This document shows, in pieces, positions 59,300 through 64,000 of a stretch of DNA of 64,000 nt. The translations under genes and the position numbers were made by a program. Under the pieces are notes generated by a model. The model saw nothing but the letters and a program-made list of their open reading frames with translations. It did no database searches and was not told where the DNA came from. Origin of the DNA: Rehmannia glutinosa (Eukaryota > Streptophyta > Magnoliopsida > Lamiales > Orobanchaceae); NCBI GenBank assembly GCA_016081115.2, contig CM071928.1, positions 59,775,950 through 59,839,949 on the forward strand, given 5' to 3'. Position 1 is the first letter of the stretch, and each line of letters opens with the position of its first letter.

Positions 59300-59828
59300 C
59301 AATGTAAGGAATTTTCTTCTTCAATCCATTTTTATATTTCTAGCTCATCCTTTTCATTTCTTAACCTAAGTTTGATTTTTGTTTTGAGGTACACTTATAA
59401 GATAACTTGAAGATAATAGAGACTTGGAACCATCTTGACTAGACCTCAAGAAATTGTGAAGGAATTTGGACTAGAAGGTAAGGAATGGGATTTTTAGTAC
59501 ATTTCTTCTTCTCTTCTATTTTCCAAAGTTTTGATACTCCATTTTCATTTTTGGATTTTTAGGGGCTGACTTAAAAGTTGTTTTAAGAGTGAGCAAAGAG
59601 ACCCATTTTGAGATCTCTACTAGTCTCATTTCATCTACTACACAAGGTAAGTGTATTTTTACCAATATTCTTCACCTCTTTCTTCTTTCCTTAAATTTTT
59701 AACCTCATTTCCTAACTCCTACATTTTTTTGGTATTCCTTGACCTAGGGGGCTGACCTAAGTCACTTCTCCTTCAAGAGTGATTTATTTCATCTTTCACC
59801 AACAAGTTCATTTTTAAGGTGGGTGGAA
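59300..59828 (+). repeat. Four ~170-bp LTR modules (element D 3' LTR)
   Basis: Heads at 59300, 59474, 59643 and 59815, spaced 174, 169 and 172 bp. Confidence 0.6.
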
Positions 59829-61734
59829 AAATTCTTTCAATTTCTAGGTGTTTTATTTAAAACAAATGCATGTAGTATTTTGATTTTGAGCACTTGAGAT
59901 ATATATTATGTATTGCATGCTATTTTCTTGTATCAAGTTGGAAAAATCCTCAAGTGTTGCTCAAAAATGCGATTTATCGAAAAAATAGGGCATACATGTA
60001 CACTTTATTGTTATACTTGATGAAATTTTGTACGAGAATGATATGAATGTGTATGACTCTTGAAATCTATGTTTTGAATGATTTATAACCTGGACAAGTC
60101 GAGCATAATTGATTAAAATTCAACATTTGGACTTAAAATGCAAAAATGGAAAGTTGGTGGACTTAATTGCACGAAAATAAAACTTGAGGGACCTCTCTGT
60201 ACTTTTCGATTTTTGGGACTGAACTCAGGTTCAAAAATTATGTTTTGACATTTTAATAAAGTTTTAAGAGTTTTTAGATAAATAAAATCAACCCTTAAAA
60301 GCCCAAGGACTAGATTGTAAAATTTTAGGAGTTTAATGGCTATATTGCAATTTTCGAAACTGTACCAGACCCTAATTTTAAAAATTGAAATTTTAACTCT
60401 TAAGGGACTGGAAATAACATATTTTAAGTGTATTCCAAATATCCAAGTGTTTAGAGCTTGGAAAGTAATTTTATAAAAATTGAGGGACCAAAATGTAAAA
60501 GATTAAACTTGAGGACCAAAATACAATTTCCAGGACTTATGCAGTCCATGCACCTGGAAATACTAATTTAACTATAACATAATTATATCTTGGACCCAAG
60601 GTTCAAATCTCATAACAATTGGACCCCTAAAAGCCTTAAAGGCAATTATTTCAAAATGGGACAAAAATGAGATTTTCAAAAGTTAAGGGACCTATACTTA
60701 CTTCTTTTTAAAACTGCTTTTGTCCCAATATCCCAATATCCTTAGTGACATTTTACAACTAGAATCACATTAAATTCCCTTCCGGTTTGTGAGTTCCAAT
60801 TATTTTAAACTTAGAGCCCGAAATGGCAATTTTAACAAATTTGGGGCCAATGTGAGAATTTTATAAAAACTCGACCTCAAAACTTTAAAAACATAAATAT
60901 CTGAACAATTTAGAGAAATTAGGAACTGACCTCATAATTTTTTCAAGTTCGGGACATTTATTTATTCAATTTTTAACCCCAAAAGAATTGGTTTTTACAA
61001 AATGGGGCTAATTGAAAATTTTCTTTTTACAAGGACCTAACTCGAATTATTTTTATTTTAAAGAAACAGCCCTGGACCCTCTGACTTTACTTATTGATTA
61101 AAATATTTTATTTTCTCAAAAATACCCTGACTTATCGGATCGTCTTGACCGATTAATACGCGATCGTGGGGCGACTTCCTCGTCTTACGATTTCGAATCT
61201 ATAACGGGACTTATGTTCCACCTAATCTTTCAAGATACCGAAGATTGCTTATCCTCCCGATAATCATCTTCATCCAAATAACTCCGCCAACGCCATAATT
61301 ACCACTCGCGATTTTCAAAACTTTTCATGAACTGCTTCCCGAATCAATATACTCGACTGCCTGGTTGACTACCTGAACGTGTATTTAATTTTCTGCCTGA
61401 GTCAACTTGGTGTGTCGAGCTCACAGTCGGAATAGATACGTCGGGGATGGAACCGGGCAGCTCGGCTGCTATTCCACTCTCCGGCCCCATCGTCCTAATC
61501 CCGCAATTGAGGGACGGAGTTTGTCCAAGGGAAGCGGGTCATAGTACTTGAGGTATGATCATGATTATGACAAATCCGAGCCTTGCTAGCTCCACTGTGG
61601 ATTTTGTCTTTGCCTATGGAGCGATAAGGTGACAGGTCTTGGACATCTTGCTCGGGGAGTCACAAGGAAGAACGAAGGAATCGCTGTCTGATCCACACGA
61701 TTCTGGAGTTAATCGGACCCATTTGGTTGGCGCT

Positions 61735-61796
61735 ACAAATCCGTACGCAACCGCTACTTGTCTTGCATAGGATTGGTGTTACAAATCCGTACGCAA
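61735..61796 (+). repeat. Two ~45-nt direct repeats (element D 3' LTR)
   Basis: Only two units (61735 and 61771), against three in the 5' LTR of the same element. Confidence 0.8.
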
Positions 61797-62431
61797 TCCT
61801 CCTGTCTGCTTGGACCATAGTGCCTGCTTGACCACGAACTGTTTCTTAACTGTATAAGTATATTACTTCAATATATTTATCACGACGCTTGTGGACTGTG
61901 TGTGAAATAATGCATCATCTCTCACGTGTTTTCATACAACTAAATTTCTCGCATTAACTATATATATCGCCACACTTGCACACAATCACCCCATCCACTG
62001 AGATTTCTGTCTCACCCCCTCCTGTTTTCTAACCTTAGAAGATGACTTTGTCGAAGAAGCTGAACCTGCCTTGGATTGAATTCTCGTGCTTCGCCTGTTG
62101 GTCTTACTTCCTATTGATATCTATGTTACTAGACTGCTTTCTTTTGTTTTTCTACTGTTGGACTCTTTTATTTTCTTTTGCCATTCCGGACTGTAATTTA
62201 AGGGCGTAGGACCCTTGACACTTAAGCTGGTGATATGATGTGTACTTTATTTCCTAGTTCTGGACTGTAAGCTATTGGTTGTTGGGATGTATTTGTAATC
62301 GTGATGTACTTATTTTATTTTCGCTGCTTTAGACCTTGTTTCACTTGGGATTGTTGCATCGTTTTCTAGAATATTGGGTTTATTTCTGTTTAAGTGATTG
62401 ATCGCCGTCGCGTCGCGTTTGGGGCGTGACA

Positions 62432-62436
62432 CCAAC
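62432..62436 (+). repeat. Target-site duplication of element D, right (CCAAC)
   Basis: Matches 37323-37327. Confidence 0.93.
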
Positions 62437-63096
62437 CTCATCACCTCCCAAAGCTGTGCAGGTAAGTCGACATTCAGCTCCTTTCCAAATCTCCTCATTC
62501 CCTCGTACAAAAGTTGTAAATCTGTCAACAAAAATCTCCATTGTTGGTGCAGCAAAAAGCTTCGTTGTCATCCTTCCATTGCGCTTCAAACTGTTGCCCT
62601 ACGATTTTGGAGAATCTCTCCAATGGAGAATGAAGATGCACACATCTTGTTGATGAAGGAAGATAATGTACCCATACATTGATAAACTGATACTTTTGCT
62701 GGAAATACTGATACTTTTGATACTATATATGATACTTTTACTTGAAATAGTGATACTTTTGATATTATATAATATATGATACTTTTGTGATAGATAGTCA
62801 TATTTTAAATATGATACTTCATCAGGAAATACTGATACTTTTGAGTAATAAATATGATACTTTTAATGTGAACATTAACACATTAAATTTTTACATATTC
62901 CAAAAACAAGACATTTTGATGTACTCACTCGAGTCTCATAACTATGATACTTTTGCTGCAAATAGTGATACTTTTTATGGAAAAAATAATACTTTTATGA
63001 TGGGCAATGACATTTTACAAAGTTTAAATTCTTTGAAGAAAAGTGATATTTTACCATATATTTTGATGTAACAATTTATTCCATTTATACTTATAG
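62437..63096 (+). other. FAR1-like gene: leader exon end, introns and possible short exon
   Basis: CTCATCACCTCCCAAAGCTG to CAG|GTAAGT at 62461/62462 is a textbook 5' splice site. A possible acceptor (TTGTTGGTGCAG) ends at 62552 and an ATG at 62623 opens MENEDAHILLMKEDN. The rest is intron-like and holds the GATACTTTT array. Exon phases could not be reconciled, so the splicing model is tentative. Confidence 0.4.
62685..63000 (+). repeat. Interspersed TGATACTTTT repeat array
   Basis: About eleven copies of TGATACTTTT(G) or a one-base variant, irregularly spaced at 13-80 bp and often followed by GCTGGAAATA-like spacers. Lies in the presumed intron of the FAR1-like gene. Confidence 0.85.
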
Positions 63097-64000
63097 GTCA
63101 AAACTTGGATTCGGAAGTTGTTGTTTCTAGTCATGAAGATGATCTAGAAATCATTGAAGGTCAAAATCTGGATTCAAGAGATACTACTGACCAAAACGCA
63201 GAAGCAGTTGGAGAAGGTATCACATTTTACTGAAAAAATATTACTTTTTTTCTCCAAAAGTACCAACATTTTCTAATATGCCCTGTGATTTGTTTAAATA
63301 TTTCTAAACTACACCAATGACCCTGTGGATATATCTGGTTCCCTTGTTGGGTTGAAAAGGAAGACACTTGATGACAAGCATAGATTGTATCGTGATCATA
63401 GCCATGCACTCGGGTTTAGTTTTCGTAAAGCAACAACTAGATCTCAAGCTAATGGAGTTGTGATAGAAAAATATTTTATATGCTCTTGTGAAGGATTTAG
63501 GAGATCAGGAAATTTGAACAGGAATTCAAAAAATGAAAAAAAAGAAATTTTTTTCTATCACACGTACGGGATGTAATGCTTCATTGAGGTTGAAATTAAA
63601 TGACGAAGGTCTTTATGAAGTTTTGAACCATGTCGTAGAACATAATCATCCATTTATCAGAAAAGAGTTGAACCACCTTCATCGTTCTGAGAGAAAAATT
63701 ACAAGTGAAAAGGGCAAAGTCATAGAAGATATGGTCTCTTCCAGAATGAGACCAACATATTCTTATCGTTATATGGCACATGAAGCTGGAGGAGATTATA
63801 GTGTTGGGCACACTATAAAATATCATTTGAATTTTGTAAATCGTTTGAAATTGAAAGAAATAGAAGGTGGGGATGCACAAACACTTGTTGAAATGTTGTA
63901 CCAACAACAGTTCGAGGAGGAGGACTTTTATTTTTGAGTTAAGCTAGTGCGATGGCCAAATTGAGCAATGTTTTTTGGAGAGATTCGATGATGAGAGAAG
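63097..64000 (+). pseudogene. FAR1-related (FRS) gene, 5' coding part, frameshifted and cut by window end
   Basis: FAR1/FRS proteins are plant transcription factors derived from MULE transposases. An acidic exon (63097-63216, QNLDSEVVVSSHEDDLEIIE then GQNLDSRDTTDQNAEAVGE) lies between TTATAG and AAG|GTATC splice sites. The FAR1 DNA-binding domain follows: LYRDHSHALGFSFRKATTRS and EKYFICSCEGFRRSGNLNRN (63380-63520), then in another frame TRTGCNASLRLKLNDEGLYE and VVEHNHPF (63553-63650). The zinc-binding C...C...H.H pattern is visible (CSCEG, GCNA, HNH). A 1-nt frameshift lies in the A/T homopolymers at 63535-63555. After EEEDFYF a stop at 63935-63937 precedes AKLSNVFWRDSMMRE in another frame, the start of the transposase-like core. 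It may be a decaying FRS gene, a MULE transposase, or a good gene with homopolymer errors. Confidence 0.75.

Larger units (their letters stand above)
37328..62431 (+). mobile_element. Element D: second Tekay-type chromovirus family, interrupted by element E
   Basis: The 25.1 kb span includes 13.6 kb of element E. LTRs run from TGTGCGGCCCC/TGTGAGGCCCC to GGCGTGACA. The primer site is at 55114, and pol keeps RT to chromodomain, but gag, protease and the RT N-terminus are missing. Target duplication CCAAC confirms the outer limits. Non-autonomous as written. Confidence 0.93.
58249..62431 (+). repeat. 3' LTR of element D (4183 bp)
   Basis: Uninterrupted copy of the D LTR, with CTTCAAA-type tandem repeats at 59075-59245. 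Followed by CCAAC. Confidence 0.95.

Noticed and set aside
62310..62589. Minus-strand ORFs crossing the element D / FAR1 leader boundary
   Set aside because: They span an LTR-flank junction, so cannot be ancestral genes, and lie opposite a credible 5' splice site.
62685..63000. CRISPR-like array from the repeated TGATACTTTT
   Set aside because: The unit is only ~10 bp, spacing is irregular, and this is eukaryotic DNA with no cas-type genes.

Overview
This window reads as repeat-dense plant (probably eudicot) nuclear DNA. It is AT-rich and intron-bearing, with no bacterial-type operons, and is dominated by LTR retrotransposons of plant clades. The only host-type gene I can support is a FAR1-related gene at the right edge (about 62.4-64.0 kb); its reading frame is broken. 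I cannot name a species from sequence alone.

Layout. (1) 1-23801, element A: a Ty3/gypsy chromovirus of the Tekay/Del type (long ~4.2 kb LTRs, pol ending in a chromodomain). Its 5' LTR is cut by the window start. Its pol is split by element B (3574-17649), a minus-strand Ty1/copia element of SIRE/Maximus type with 1.5 kb LTRs, a 5-bp target duplication (AAGGA) and a ~4.4 kb extra 3' coding region. (2) 23802-27814: AT-rich intergenic DNA holding Helitron-like 3' ends, a small foldback MITE, a tRNA-like SINE head, a 920-bp hAT-like non-autonomous element with near-perfect 8-bp target duplications, and a possible lone first exon. (3) 27815-33865, element C: a young minus-strand Ty1/copia element with 297-bp LTRs, non-canonical TA...CA termini and an AT-rich spacer between gag and pol. 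(4) 33866-37327: more small repeats, then what looks like the promoter and leader of the FAR1-like gene. (5) 37328-62431, element D: a second Tekay-type family with target duplication CCAAC. It is interrupted within its 5' LTR by element E (39426-52991), a near-complete relative of A with target duplication GTACC. (6) 62432-64000: the rest of the FAR1-like gene.

How it fits together. Insertion order follows from the nesting: A before B, and D before E. Every retroelement ORF is broken, so none looks autonomous here. Removing D rejoins a pyrimidine-rich leader (up to 37327) to a short exon ending in a perfect 5' splice site (62461/62462), so D appears to have landed in the 5' leader of the FAR1-like gene and moved its promoter 25 kb away.

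The least explained signals are in the Tekay LTRs: four modules about 170 bp apart, each headed by a splice-donor-like motif; a cluster of ~45-nt direct repeats with dyad symmetry just upstream of a TATA-like motif; and a coiled-coil ORF upstream of gag. Many small differences in element E fall at CAG/CTG sites and look like consensus errors, so some of its frameshifts may not be real.
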